Shown here: positions 9,380 through 17,948 of the stretch, in pieces
Numbering within the stretch: position 1 is the first letter of the stretch
How the letters are laid out: each line of letters begins with the position of its first letter
NCBI RefSeq assembly: GCF_014873945.1
Contig: NZ_JADBEC010000001.1
Span: 1,736,001-1,800,000, forward strand
Length of the DNA: 64,000 nucleotides
DNA from: Rhizobium viscosum
Lineage (GTDB): Bacteria; Pseudomonadota; Alphaproteobacteria; Rhizobiales; Rhizobiaceae
Reading direction: 5' to 3'
The notes under the pieces: generated by a model
Told to the model about the DNA's origin: nothing
What the model saw: the letters and a program-made list of their open reading frames with translations, nothing else
Database searches by the model: none
Made by a program: the position numbers and the translations under genes

Positions 9380-9849
9380 CGCCTTTTCGCATCGATGAGA
9401 GCTTCGCCCGCTGGGCCGAGCTGCTCGATCTCATTCTCGTATCCTTCGCCTATATGGAGGGCCGGATCGATCCGCCCTCCTCCGCAACTCGCCTGACGAT
9501 GGAATCGCTGGTGGAGAAGGCAAGGGCAGAAATCGCCTATGCCATAGAGAATAAGGGGCAGCTCACCGGCTGCATTTTCCTGCGCCCGGAGGCCGATTGC
9601 CTCTATGTCGGAAAACTTGCAGTTCTGCCATCTGCGCAAGGCAAGGGCATCGGCCGGCGCCTGCTTGAGATCGCGGAAGAGACGGCGCGCGACCTCGGCC
9701 TTCAGGCTTTGCGGCTCGAGACGCGGATAGAGCTCTTCGGCAATCACGCGACCTTCGCGGCCTGGGGGTTTGAGAAGACCGCAGAAAGGTCTCATCCGGG
9801 CTTTACGCGGGTAACGTTTATCGAGATGCGGAAAGCGCTCGCCGGCTGA
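9376..9849 (+). CDS. GNAT-family N-acetyltransferase
   Basis: This 157-residue cytoplasmic acetyl-CoA-dependent transferase has the acetyl-CoA loop AQGKGIGRRLLEIAE in its middle, preceded by the strand LYVGKLAVLP typical of motif A. The substrate cannot be inferred. The start ATG overlaps the MoeB stop by four bases, making a three-gene unit recF-moeB-GNAT. It converges on the dehydrogenase gene that ends at 9883. Confidence 0.85.
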   Translation: MTPFRIDESFARWAELLDLILVSFAYMEGRIDPPSSATRLTMESLVEKARAEIAYAIENKGQLTGCIFLRPEADCLYVGKLAVLPSAQGKGIGRRLLEIAEETARDLGLQALRLETRIELFGNHATFAAWGFEKTAERSHPGFTRVTFIEMRKALAG

Positions 9850-9882
9850 TCTGGCCGGCTAAAGATGGCAGCGCTCCGGCCG

Positions 9883-10884
9883 TCACCGGCCCGGCAGCAC
9901 CCGATTCGGTGGTCGATGGCCATCGATGAAGGCGCGGATGTTGATGATGACCTTGTCACCCATCTCCGCACGCCCCTCGATCGTCGCCGAGCTCATGTGC
10001 GGCAGCAGCACGACCTTACCCTCATTGGCGAGCTTCACCAGCTTCGGATTGACGACAGGTTCGTTCTCGAAAACATCGAGCCCGGCGCCGGCGATCTTTC
10101 CTTCCCGCAGGCATTTGATGAGGGCAGCTTCATCGATCACGTCACCCCGGGCCGTATTGACGAGATAGGCGGTCGGCTGGAGCAATGCCAGGCGCCTTGC
10201 CGACAAGAGATGAAAGGTTGCCGGCGTCGAGGGGCAATTGACCGAGACGATGTCGACGCGGGCGAGCATCTGGTCGAGGCTTTCCCAATAGGTCGCCTCG
10301 AGCTCGTCCTCGGTGGCCGGATTGACGCGCTTGCGGTTGTGATAATGGATGGACAGGCCGAAGGCCTTGGCACGGCGCGCAACGGCCGTGCCGATACGGC
10401 CCATGCCGACAATGCCGATTCGCTTTCCATGGATGCGTCGCCCGAGCATCCATGTCGGAGACCAGCCGGCCCATTCGCCGGGCCTGTCGGTCAGCACGCG
10501 CGCACCTTCGCCGATCCGTCGCGGTACGGCGAGGATCAGCGCCATGGTCATGTCGGCGGTGTCATCGGTCAGTACGTTCGGGGTGTTGGTGACAGTGATG
10601 CCCTTGCGGGCGGCGGCTTCGACATCGATATGATCGGTGCCATTTGAAAAGCTGGCGATCAGCTTCATCTGCGGCCCAGCCTGTTCGATGAGGGCCGCGT
10701 CGATCCGGTCGGTCACGGTTGGCACGAGTACATCGCAGGTTCTGATGGCTTCGACGAGTTCGGGAACGGATCGCGGCGTATCGTCGATATTCAACTCGGC
10801 ATCGAAAAGCTCGCGCATGCGGGTTTCAACGACATCAGGCAGCTTGCGGGTTATGTAGACCTTCGGTTTTTTCTTCGTCGTCAT
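9883..10884 (-). CDS. D-isomer-specific 2-hydroxyacid dehydrogenase (glyoxylate/hydroxypyruvate reductase-like)
   Basis: This 333-residue enzyme reduces 2-oxoacids with NAD(P)H, most likely glyoxylate or hydroxypyruvate. It has the split catalytic domain and a central dinucleotide-binding fold with GIVGMGRIGTAVARRA. The catalytic triad is visible: Arg in NTARGDVID, Glu in FENEP, and His in LLPHMSSAT. TADMTMALIL precedes the fold, as in GhrB-like enzymes. It is transcribed leftward, divergent from the SH3 protein gene. No neighbour suggests a pathway. Confidence 0.9.
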   Translation of the reverse strand: MTTKKKPKVYITRKLPDVVETRMRELFDAELNIDDTPRSVPELVEAIRTCDVLVPTVTDRIDAALIEQAGPQMKLIASFSNGTDHIDVEAAARKGITVTNTPNVLTDDTADMTMALILAVPRRIGEGARVLTDRPGEWAGWSPTWMLGRRIHGKRIGIVGMGRIGTAVARRAKAFGLSIHYHNRKRVNPATEDELEATYWESLDQMLARVDIVSVNCPSTPATFHLLSARRLALLQPTAYLVNTARGDVIDEAALIKCLREGKIAGAGLDVFENEPVVNPKLVKLANEGKVVLLPHMSSATIEGRAEMGDKVIINIRAFIDGHRPPNRVLPGR

Positions 10885-11061
10885 AGCGGCTTGCAGTGCC
10901 TTGTTTAGAGGTCTTTAACCAAGATGGGCGATCATTTTCCCGTTCCGGGCATTTTCTACCAGACCCGCACGCGAAGACAAACAAAACTCGTGTGGCGGCC
11001 GGGGAATCCCGGAAAGCGAGCAGGCGCGGCCTGTTGCGAATTCGAGCCAACGGAAGCTTCC

Positions 11062-11601
11062 ATGCGTCGCACAGTTCTTAAGTCCTGCCTCGTCCTGGCG
11101 GTTGCCCTCGTCGTATCGGCAGGCACCATCGAATTTGCGCAAGCCCAGGCGGCCAAGGGGCCGAGCGGCCTGCCGTTGCCGCGCTTCGTGACGCTGAAGT
11201 CCAAACGCGTGAACCTGCGCATCGGCCCGGGAACGGATTATGCGGTTTCCTGGATGTATCTGAAGACGGGTTTGCCAGTCGAAATCATCCAGGAATACGA
11301 CAACTGGCGCCGTATCCGCGATGCCGACGGCACGGAGGGCTGGGTCAATCAGTCGCTGCTGTCGGGCCAGCGGGCCGCAATCGCAGCACCGTGGATGAAG
11401 GGCAAAGGCAAGGGCGTCTATGTCAACCTGCGCCGTGAGTCACAGCCATCCTCCTCCATCGTCGCCAAGCTGGAGCCTGGCGTGATGATCTCGATCGGCG
11501 AGTGCAATGGCGAATGGTGCTTCGCCAAAACCGACGGCGCCGAAGGCTGGGTGGCGCAGTCGGAAATCTGGGGTGCCTATCCGGGCGAGGCCTTTAAATA
11601 A
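11062..11601 (+). CDS. Exported bacterial SH3-domain protein
   Basis: A 179-residue protein with a clear signal peptide: a basic start (MRRTVLKS), a hydrophobic core and AQAQA near residue 28. Two SH3-like repeats follow, each with a VNLR motif (RVNLRIGPGTDY and VYVNLRRESQPS) and a GWV motif (TEGWVNQS and AEGWVAQS). Such domains bind peptidoglycan or partner proteins in the periplasm. I start at ATG 11062, where the signal peptide begins. Its 3' end overlaps the adenosine kinase gene tail to tail by eight bases. Confidence 0.88.
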   Translation: MRRTVLKSCLVLAVALVVSAGTIEFAQAQAAKGPSGLPLPRFVTLKSKRVNLRIGPGTDYAVSWMYLKTGLPVEIIQEYDNWRRIRDADGTEGWVNQSLLSGQRAAIAAPWMKGKGKGVYVNLRRESQPSSSIVAKLEPGVMISIGECNGEWCFAKTDGAEGWVAQSEIWGAYPGEAFK

Positions 11602-12586
11602 GGCCCGCCTCCCTGGCAGCATCGGAGAGCGACTTCATCGGCCGCGGGCCGATCTGCTGAATGACGATGCCGGCAGCAAGGCAACCGAGCTTGCCGCAAT
11701 CTTCCAGCGTACGGCCCTGCGTGTAGCCGTAGAGGAAGCCCGAGGCGAAGAGATCGCCGGCGCCGGTCGTATCGACCACTTCATTGATCTTGATCGCATC
11801 GACGTAATGGCGCTCGTTGCCCTTCAGGATCACGGCGCCGTCCTCGCTCATGGTCACGGCGGCGATCTTGCAATCCTTGGCGATCTTGTTCAGCGCTTCC
11901 TCAAAATCGTCGGTCTCGTAAAGCGACAGGATTTCCTGGCGGTTGGCGAAGACGATATCGACCTTGCCCGAGCGCATCAGGTCCAGGAATTCGCTGCGGT
12001 AACGATCGACGCAGAAGCTGTCGGAGAGCGTCATCGACATTTCGCGGCCGTTCTCGTGGGCGATGCGGGCGCAATCGAGGATCGCTTCCTTGGCCCGCGG
12101 CGGATCCCAGAGATAACCTTCGAAATAGGTCACCTTGGCTTGCGCCACGACATCCGCTTCGACATCCTCGGGCCCGAGTTCGACGCAGGCGCCGAGATAG
12201 GTGTTCATCGAGCGTTCGCCGTCATCGGTGACGAAAATCATCGAGCGTGCGGTCGGCGGAAATTTGCCCTTGGCCTCGGTCCGGTAGTGAACGCCCTGAG
12301 CACGGATGTCATGCGCGAAGATCTCGCCGAGCTGGTCTTCTGCGACCTTGCCGAAATAGGCGGCCTTGCCGCCGAGGCTCGCGACGCCTGCAGCCGTATT
12401 GCCGGCGCTGCCGCCGGAAGCTTCGAGCGCCGGCCCCATCCGGGAATAGAGCAGTCCGGCGCGATCGGCATCGATGAGGTTCATCGCTGCCTTGGTGATC
12501 TTGTTGTCAATGAGGAACTGGTCGTCGCAACGGGCGATAATATCGACGATTGCATTGCCGACTGTCAGAACATCGAATTTGGTCAT
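11594..12586 (-). CDS. Adenosine kinase (PfkB carbohydrate kinase family)
   Basis: This 330-residue cytoplasmic kinase phosphorylates adenosine or a related nucleoside. The PfkB signatures are present: SGGSAGNTAAGVASLGG in the N-terminal half, and VVDTTGAGDLFASGFLYG with the catalytic Asp in the C-terminal half. The start is ATG 12586 (MTKFDVLTVGNAIVDII); an upstream in-frame start would add 27 residues without family support. Adenosine specificity rests on resemblance to rhizobial proteins annotated this way; ribokinase-like sugars are the alternative. Confidence 0.88.
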   Translation of the reverse strand: MTKFDVLTVGNAIVDIIARCDDQFLIDNKITKAAMNLIDADRAGLLYSRMGPALEASGGSAGNTAAGVASLGGKAAYFGKVAEDQLGEIFAHDIRAQGVHYRTEAKGKFPPTARSMIFVTDDGERSMNTYLGACVELGPEDVEADVVAQAKVTYFEGYLWDPPRAKEAILDCARIAHENGREMSMTLSDSFCVDRYRSEFLDLMRSGKVDIVFANRQEILSLYETDDFEEALNKIAKDCKIAAVTMSEDGAVILKGNERHYVDAIKINEVVDTTGAGDLFASGFLYGYTQGRTLEDCGKLGCLAAGIVIQQIGPRPMKSLSDAAREAGLI

Positions 12587-12759
12587 GAAATGGGAAGTCC
12601 CGGATTTGTGATAGCCGGTAGTCGGTCTTAGCGAAATTTGCCGGTATTGGAAGGGTAAACAGCACACCGCCTTCCAAGTCTTCGCAAAACTGCCGCTTAT
12701 TCGTCATGCCGCTGTCACCGTGCCCACCTAAAAACAACATCAGGAAGACCGGCATGCAG

Positions 12760-12899
12760 GTATCTCGTATGGCCGGGTGTGGGAGGGATGATCCCTTCAG
12801 TCTTACCGGGACGATGCTGACCACGGATGAACTGGCAGTATCGCAACCGGCTATCCGGCAGGACCGGATGCGGAAAAGCGGGCTTAGCCCGCTTTTTTT
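12760..12899 (+). ncRNA. Candidate orphan small RNA ending in a strong terminator
   Basis: Between the divergent adenosine kinase and AEC transporter genes is a rightward Rho-independent terminator with no rightward gene upstream. Three hairpins precede it: AGGGA/TCCCT (12784-12796), CGATGCTG/CAGTATCG (12812-12819 with 12836-12843) and ATCCGG/CCGGAT (12853-12869). Together they look like a 110-150 nt structured transcript. The 5' end is a guess; I see no convincing promoter. I do not recognise it as 6S RNA, tmRNA or a named rhizobial small RNA. The rest of 12587-12991 holds no coding frame I believe. Confidence 0.45.
12874..12899 (+). terminator. Rho-independent terminator of the candidate small RNA
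   Basis: AAGCGGGC (12876-12883) pairs with GCCCGCTT (12887-12894) across a three-base loop and runs into seven Ts at 12893-12899. On the other strand only four Ts follow, so the rightward direction is favoured. Confidence 0.85.
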
Positions 12900-12991
12900 G
12901 TTGCGCCGCGAAGGATATTTTATCCATGGCGTTTGTCATGGCTGGCAATTAGCTGCTAGACCTCGGCGATCCCCGCGCAGAGCAGCAGTTT

Positions 12992-13939
12992 ATGTCAGCC
13001 ATCATCTTCGACGTTCTTCCGATCTTCCTTCTCATTCTCATCGGCTGGCTGATCGTCCGCGTCGGAATATTGACCGCAAATGTCGGGGATGCCTTGAGCG
13101 AGTTCGTCTTCAAGATCGCCGTGCCGCTGCTGCTTTTCCGCACTATCGCCGAGGCCGATTTCCATGGCGCATCGCCGTTCCGGCTTTGGCTCGTTTATTT
13201 CTCCGGCGTTGCGGTGACATGGGCCGCCGGGCACATTGTCGCTACGCGTTTCTTCGGGCGCGATGAGCGGATTGGCGTGCTTGCCGGCGTATCCTCGGCT
13301 TTCGCCAACAACATCTTCATCGGTCTGCCGCTGGTCGAGCGCACCGTGGGCAGCGAAGGACTTGTCGCCCTTTCCATCCTGCTTGCCGTGCATCTGCCGA
13401 TCATGATGGTGGCCGGCACGATCATGATGGAACATGCCGAGCGCAAGATTTCCGGCAAGAGCGACCGCAGCATGACCCTGGTCCTGAAGCAGATCGGCCT
13501 GAACCTGCTGCATAATCCGCTGGTCATCGGCATCGCGGCAGGCGCCATCTTTCACGTCTCTGGCCTGACCATGCCAGCAACGATCAGGTCAGTTGTCGGG
13601 CAGATCGCCGGCACGGCCGGTCCGGCGGCACTGATTTCGCTCGGCATGGCGCTGCGGAAATACGGAGTCTCCGGCAATGTCGGGATCGCCAGCGCAACCT
13701 CAGCCTTCAAGCTGCTGCTGCTGCCTGGCTGCGTGTGGGCAGCAAGCCGTCTTTTCGGCCTCAGCAACGAATGGGCAGCGGCTCTGGTGCTGACCGCATC
13801 GGTGCCGACAGGGGTGAATGCCTGGCTGATCGCCAACCGCTTCGGCGTCGGCCACAGCCTTGCCGCCTCGACGATCACAGTGACCACAGCGCTCGGCGCC
13901 ATCACCGTTTCCTTCTGGGCCTATATTCTCGGCGCTTGA
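12992..13939 (+). CDS. AEC-family transporter (auxin efflux carrier-like)
   Basis: A 315-residue inner-membrane protein with about ten hydrophobic helices, the fold of the AEC superfamily. It starts MSAIIFDVLPIFLLILIGWL, and the second half repeats the first with PTGVNAWLIANRFG near the end, a typical AEC motif. Bacterial members export or import malate, malonate and other carboxylates; the name auxin carrier comes from plants and says nothing about the substrate here. It is transcribed alone, after the candidate small RNA and before the cycM terminator. Confidence 0.88.
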   Translation: MSAIIFDVLPIFLLILIGWLIVRVGILTANVGDALSEFVFKIAVPLLLFRTIAEADFHGASPFRLWLVYFSGVAVTWAAGHIVATRFFGRDERIGVLAGVSSAFANNIFIGLPLVERTVGSEGLVALSILLAVHLPIMMVAGTIMMEHAERKISGKSDRSMTLVLKQIGLNLLHNPLVIGIAAGAIFHVSGLTMPATIRSVVGQIAGTAGPAALISLGMALRKYGVSGNVGIASATSAFKLLLLPGCVWAASRLFGLSNEWAAALVLTASVPTGVNAWLIANRFGVGHSLAASTITVTTALGAITVSFWAYILGA

Positions 13940-13944
13940 GACAA

Positions 13945-13975
13945 CAAAAAAGCCCGGCTTGCGACCGGGCTTCTT
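13945..13975. terminator. Bidirectional terminator between the AEC transporter and cycM
   Basis: AAGCCCGG and CCGGGCTT (about 13950-13957 and 13965-13972) form a hairpin. Reading leftward it is followed by six Ts, so it terminates cycM well; reading rightward it has a shorter T-rich tail. Confidence 0.8.
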
Positions 13976-13995
13976 CTGGAAAAATTCGTCGCTTC

Positions 13996-14568
13996 TTACT
14001 GCGTCGCAGTCGGAGCATTCGGATCCGGCAACGGAGCCGGTGAATCTGCCAGCGTGTGCAGATAAAGAATGACGTTGGCGCGGTCCTGATCCTTCGGCAG
14101 ACCCGCAAAGCCCATGGCGGTGCCCGGGACATCTTTCTTCGGCGCCAGCAGGAACTTGTTGAGGTTTTCGAAGGTCCAATGCTCGCTGCCGCCCTTGGAG
14201 AAGTCCTTCATGGCGGAGGAGTACGCAAAGCCTTCATGCGAGGCGATCGGGCGATCTACGATACCAAAGAGATTCGGACCGACTTTGTTCGGTCCGCCCT
14301 TGGTGCCGTCATGACAGGCCTGACACTTCTTGAATACGGTCTCGCCGGCCTTGGCGTCGGCGCTGGCAAGAAGCTGCGCGATCGGAACAGCAACGGCAGC
14401 AGGTGCGCCTTCACCACCGGCGGCGGGTGCCTCCTCGGCGACGATGGCAAAACCTTCCTTCTCCGGCGCCTCGGAATGGAAGATCCCCTCGGACGCAATG
14501 GAGATAGACATAAGAACGAAGATCGTTCCCAGCAGCGCCCCCACGGCCGTATTGACGTATGAATTCAT
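13996..14568 (-). CDS. cycM: Membrane-anchored cytochrome c (CycM)
   Basis: This 190-residue class I c-type cytochrome carries electrons towards the terminal cytochrome oxidase. An uncleaved N-terminal helix (about residues 8-28, [20 protein letters not shown]) anchors it. An Ala/Glu/Pro-rich linker follows, then the haem domain with CQACH and a later Met ligand in GTAMGFAGL. The start is ATG 14568 with GGGGAG eight bases upstream. It diverges from kdsB. Anchored haem domain plus linker is the known CycM architecture. Confidence 0.92.
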   Translation of the reverse strand: MNSYVNTAVGALLGTIFVLMSISIASEGIFHSEAPEKEGFAIVAEEAPAAGGEGAPAAVAVPIAQLLASADAKAGETVFKKCQACHDGTKGGPNKVGPNLFGIVDRPIASHEGFAYSSAMKDFSKGGSEHWTFENLNKFLLAPKKDVPGTAMGFAGLPKDQDRANVILYLHTLADSPAPLPDPNAPTATQ

Positions 14569-14722
14569 CTGCAATGCTCCCCTTGCAGCCGGCAGACCAG
14601 AAACCGGACCATCTTGAAATTGCGCGGAACCTATGTCTTTTGGCTATTCGTTGCAACTGTCTAAATGGTCTTGTGCGTGAGACTTTTTGCCACTTTTCAG
14701 CCCGGATTAGAAGGCCCGAACA

Positions 14723-15478
14723 ATGACTGATTCAAAATTGGATGGCGTGCTGGTGCTGATCCCTGCACGCATGGCTTCCACCCGCCTTCCGGGCAAGCCG
14801 CTGGCCGATATTTGCGGGCTGCCGATGATCGTCCAGGTGGCGAAACGGGCACAGGAAGCGGAAATCGGCCGGGTGGTCATCGCCGTCGACGACCAGCAGG
14901 TATTCGATACTGTCGCCGCAGCCGGCTTTGAAGTGGTCATGACACGCCAAGACCATCAGTCTGGCTCCGACCGCATTTTCGAGGCGCTGAACAAGGTCGA
15001 TCCAGATGCGAAGGCCAAAATCATCGTCAACGTCCAAGGCGACTTGCCGACGATCGAGCCGGAAACGGTGCGTGCGGCCTTGCGTCCTCTTGAGAACGAG
15101 GCCGTCGATATTGGAACGCTGACGACCGAGATCGACAACGAGGAAGACAAGACTGCGCCGCACATTGTGAAAGTCGTCGGTTCACCGCTCTCCGACCGCC
15201 GTCTGCGTGCGCTCTACTTCACCCGCACGACCGCGCCTTACGGCAAAGGGCCGCTCTATCACCATATCGGGCTCTACGCCTACCGACGCACGGCACTCGA
15301 GCGTTTCGTCTCGCTTGGCCCATCGACGCTCGAAAAGCGCGAATCACTGGAGCAGTTGCGGGCACTCGAAGCGGGGATGCGCATCGATGCCGAGATCGTT
15401 GACACGGTTCCGCTTGGTGTCGATACTCCAGCCGACCTCGAAAAGGCGCGGCGCATTCTCTCCGCGAAGGCCAACTGA
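14723..15478 (+). CDS. kdsB: 3-deoxy-manno-octulosonate cytidylyltransferase
   Basis: This 251-residue cytoplasmic enzyme makes CMP-Kdo from CTP and Kdo for the lipopolysaccharide core. The nucleotide-binding start [19 protein letters not shown] is diagnostic, followed by [17 protein letters not shown] and VQGDLP, which hold the metal and sugar contacts. Length is normal. pheA follows 12 bases later, so the two are probably cotranscribed. Confidence 0.96.
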   Translation: MTDSKLDGVLVLIPARMASTRLPGKPLADICGLPMIVQVAKRAQEAEIGRVVIAVDDQQVFDTVAAAGFEVVMTRQDHQSGSDRIFEALNKVDPDAKAKIIVNVQGDLPTIEPETVRAALRPLENEAVDIGTLTTEIDNEEDKTAPHIVKVVGSPLSDRRLRALYFTRTTAPYGKGPLYHHIGLYAYRRTALERFVSLGPSTLEKRESLEQLRALEAGMRIDAEIVDTVPLGVDTPADLEKARRILSAKAN

Positions 15479-15490
15479 CGGATTTTCCTC

Positions 15491-16345
15491 ATGAACATCA
15501 AGACCAACAGGATCGCCTTCCAGGGCGACTTCGGCGCCAATTCGGACATGGCGAGCCGCGACATGTTTCCGACCATGGAACCGTTGCCCTGCCAGACCTT
15601 CGAGGATGCCTTCACGGCGGTCGACAATGGTGATGCCGATATCGGCATGATCCCGATCGAAAACACGATCGCGGGCCGCGTCGCCGACATCCACCACCTG
15701 TTGCCGGAATCGCGGCTGCACATCATCGGCGAATATTTCATGCCGATCCGCTTTCAGCTCATGGTGCTGCCGGGGGTGACGAAGGACGAGATTCGTACCG
15801 TGCACAGCCATATCCACGCGCTCGGCCAGTGCCGCAAGATCGTACGCGCCAATGGCTGGAAGCCTGTGATCGCCGGCGATACGGCGGGAGCCGCCAAGCT
15901 CGTCAAGGAAACGGGCGACCGCTCGATGGCGGCGCTTGCACCGCGCCTTGCCGCCGACCTCTACGGCCTCGATATCATCGCCGAGAATGTCGAGGACACG
16001 GAAAACAATGTGACGCGCTTCGTTGTGCTGTCGCGTGATGAGGAATGGGCAGAACGCGCTGCGAGTGACGAAAAGATCGTCACCACCTTCGTCTTCAACG
16101 TCCGCAATATTCCGGCCGCCCTCTACAAGGCGCTCGGCGGCTTTGCGACGAATAACATCAACATGACGAAGCTCGAAAGCTATCAGCTCGGCGGAAAATT
16201 TGTAGCGACGCAGTTCTATGCCGACATCGAAGGCCATCCAAACGATGCGCATGTGCGCCGGGCGCTAGAGGAATTGCGTTTCTTCTCCGAGAAGGTCCGC
16301 ATCCTTGGTGTCTATAAGGGCCATCCGATGCGCGGGCTTCTATAA
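15491..16345 (+). CDS. pheA: Prephenate dehydratase
   Basis: This 284-residue monofunctional enzyme converts prephenate to phenylpyruvate in phenylalanine synthesis. The catalytic domain starts with IAFQGDFGANSDMASRDMF, and the substrate-site motif appears as DTAGAAKLVKE. The C-terminal ACT domain (from about residue 195, TTFVFNVRNIPAALYKALGGF) includes the ESYQLGG region that senses phenylalanine for feedback inhibition. It has no chorismate mutase domain, unlike the E. coli protein. Confidence 0.95.
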   Translation: MNIKTNRIAFQGDFGANSDMASRDMFPTMEPLPCQTFEDAFTAVDNGDADIGMIPIENTIAGRVADIHHLLPESRLHIIGEYFMPIRFQLMVLPGVTKDEIRTVHSHIHALGQCRKIVRANGWKPVIAGDTAGAAKLVKETGDRSMAALAPRLAADLYGLDIIAENVEDTENNVTRFVVLSRDEEWAERAASDEKIVTTFVFNVRNIPAALYKALGGFATNNINMTKLESYQLGGKFVATQFYADIEGHPNDAHVRRALEELRFFSEKVRILGVYKGHPMRGLL

Positions 16346-16357
16346 GGACTGTAAAAG

Positions 16358-16384
16358 GCCTCTCTGACAGGCCGTCAGAGAGGC
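16358..16384. terminator. Terminator hairpin between pheA and the VOC gene
   Basis: GCCTCTCTGAC (16358-16368) pairs perfectly with GTCAGAGAGGC (16374-16384) around a five-base loop. Leftward it is followed by TTTT, rightward by an AT-rich stretch, so it can serve both converging genes. Confidence 0.8.
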
Positions 16385-16395
16385 TAAAATCTCGC

Positions 16396-16764
16396 TTATT
16401 TATCCGGCTCACAAACACGCAACCGGTGCCCATCCGGGTCCAGCACGACGAAGGTCGGACCGAAGTCGAGTTCAGTGAGATCCTGAGCGAAGGGCAGGCC
16501 ACGGCCGCGCCAGTCTTCGTAGTGCCTGGCGACGGCATTTTCGCCATCGACCATGAAGGCGACCTCACCGCGGTTGCCAATGGCAGAGGGCTGTGGTTCG
16601 ACGCTGCTGCGGCGCCAGAGGCCGAGCGTGAAGCCGCCATCGAGCGGAAAGGCTACGAAATTCGGCGCCTCCACAGCCGGTTCGCGGCTCAGAATATTGC
16701 GATAGAAGGCGGCGCTTTCGGCGGGATCCTTGACATAGAGGATGATAAGATTGGGGCTGGCCAT
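16396..16764 (-). CDS. VOC-family (glyoxalase/dioxygenase fold) protein
   Basis: A 122-residue protein with the two-module beta-alpha-beta-beta-beta fold: it begins MASPNLIILYVKDPAESAAFY and ends PTFVVLDPDGHRLRVCEPDK. Members include glyoxalases, dioxygenases and antibiotic-sequestering proteins. The start is ATG 16764 with GGAGAA seven bases upstream. The metal ligands are not all obvious, so enzyme activity is uncertain. It is the last of three leftward genes with a DUF1127-like peptide and a WYL regulator. Confidence 0.85.
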   Translation of the reverse strand: MASPNLIILYVKDPAESAAFYRNILSREPAVEAPNFVAFPLDGGFTLGLWRRSSVEPQPSAIGNRGEVAFMVDGENAVARHYEDWRGRGLPFAQDLTELDFGPTFVVLDPDGHRLRVCEPDK

Positions 16765-16899
16765 TTCAGTTCTCCATTGGGTTGAAAGATGCCCGGCCGA
16801 AAGCTGCTGCCATTTTGTGGCAGCAGCTCTCCGATCGCAGCGCTGCAGACAGCGCCGCTTCGTTCCCGGGAGGAATATCAATGAGGCCGGCGTGCGGCC

Positions 16900-17121
16900 T
16901 TAACGGAAGAGATCGTCGCCGACGCGCCAGTCCTGTCCGTCCATGAGGCCGAGATCGCGCTTGCGCCATTGCGGCATCGTCTCGAGATCGAGGCGCGGAC
17001 GGCGTGATGACGTTCCTGTGAACCTGCCGGCAAACAGGCACACCAGACGCGAACGAAGGGTTTTTCCGGCTCCGACTGAAGTACGACGGCCGGCATATTG
17101 AACGACTTGAGGCATTCCCAT
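16900..17121 (-). CDS. Small DUF1127-like protein (73 residues)
   Basis: ATG 17121 follows a good ribosome site (AAGGAG, seven bases upstream). The N-terminal half is basic, and the C-terminal half ends in a short helical motif, MPQWRKRDLGLMDGQDWR, which resembles the DUF1127 (YjiS-like) C-terminus. Short DUF1127 proteins in alphaproteobacteria influence RNA turnover and phosphate or stress responses; assignment of this copy to them is inference. It is preceded by an inverted repeat and the WYL regulator gene. Confidence 0.6.
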   Translation of the reverse strand: MGMPQVVQYAGRRTSVGAGKTLRSRLVCLFAGRFTGTSSRRPRLDLETMPQWRKRDLGLMDGQDWRVGDDLFR

Positions 17122-17166
17122 GATCAGTACTCCTTCCTGCTGGACTGGTACTGATAATAGCGCTGC

Positions 17167-17189
17167 CTGCTGACAGTTTATGGCAGTAG
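17167..17189. promoter_or_regulatory. Candidate operator of the WYL regulator
   Basis: CTGCTGACA (17167-17175) and TGGCAGTAG (17181-17189) form an imperfect inverted repeat (7 of 9 pairs) around GTTTA, 46-68 bases upstream of the DUF1127-like start and directly after the regulator's stop codon. Position and symmetry suit a dimeric activator or repressor; binding is inference. Confidence 0.35.
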
Positions 17190-17191
17190 CG

Positions 17192-17884
17192 TTAGTGCTC
17201 GATCGGGGTGTCCTGTGTTTCCCGCCATTCCTTCAGGAGAACGGTACGGCGACGCGGATACCGCGTGTCGTGGATCGTCATATCGATGATGCGATCGGTG
17301 CGGAAATGACGGAAATCCTGGCGTAGTTCGCACCAGGCCATGATGATGCGCACATGCTCGAAATAGCCGAGCGCGAAAGGCCAGACCCGGCGGCGGGAGA
17401 TACGCCCCTGTTCGTCGCCATAATGCAGTTCAAGGATACGCTCCAGGCGGATTGCCTTACGGATGGCCGAAACATCCGCCTTGTCCTCATCCTGCCGTTT
17501 GCGGCCGACGAAAAGTGTGGCCGAATCGACCATATCGCGCATGTCGGGCGGCAAAACGGCGGCGATCTTCGCCAGCGCATCAGCACCGGCATTGGCCAGG
17601 CGCGGCTCGGCGGCGCGCGCCACCCAACGGGAACCAAGCACCAGTGCTTCCAGCTCTTCCTCGGAAAACATCATCGGCGGCAACATGAAGCCGGGTTTCA
17701 GCACATAGCCTATGCCGGCCTCGCCCTCGATCATGGCGCCTTGCGCCTGAAGGCTCGCAATATCGCGGTAGAGCGTGCGAAGGCTGACACCCGTTTCCTC
17801 TGCCAACACGATGCCGGTAACCGGCCGCCGATAGCGCCGGAGCGTCTGAAGCAGGGTCAGCAGCCGTTCGGAGCGGGCGACCAT
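17192..17884 (-). CDS. YafY-type HTH/WYL-domain transcriptional regulator
   Basis: A 230-residue regulator: an N-terminal winged helix (MVARSERLLTLLQTLRRYRRPVTG and SLRTLYRDIASLQ as the recognition region) joined to a WYL-type ligand domain (about residues 80-210). Such proteins are thought to sense nucleotides or other small ligands and often act on an adjacent gene. The VOC and DUF1127-like genes lie downstream on the same strand, the usual setting of this family. Confidence 0.88.
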   Translation of the reverse strand: MVARSERLLTLLQTLRRYRRPVTGIVLAEETGVSLRTLYRDIASLQAQGAMIEGEAGIGYVLKPGFMLPPMMFSEEELEALVLGSRWVARAAEPRLANAGADALAKIAAVLPPDMRDMVDSATLFVGRKRQDEDKADVSAIRKAIRLERILELHYGDEQGRISRRRVWPFALGYFEHVRIIMAWCELRQDFRHFRTDRIIDMTIHDTRYPRRRTVLLKEWRETQDTPIEH

Positions 17885-17906
17885 GATTACATCCTCATGC
17901 AGACGG

Positions 17907-17941
17907 GCCGGACCGGGTGACGATCATCCATACGGTCCGGC
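17907..17941. other. Hairpin between nudC and the WYL regulator
   Basis: GCCGGACCG (17907-17915) and CGGTCCGGC (17933-17941) can pair over a 17-base loop, just after the nudC stop. There is no T-run, so it is either a weak terminator or an mRNA-stabilising structure. Confidence 0.4.
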
Positions 17942-17948
17942 TTCCTGC

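Noticed and set aside
12706..13266. Rightward frame crossing the candidate small RNA into the AEC gene
   Set aside because: It runs out of frame through the transporter gene and has no ribosome site or family match.
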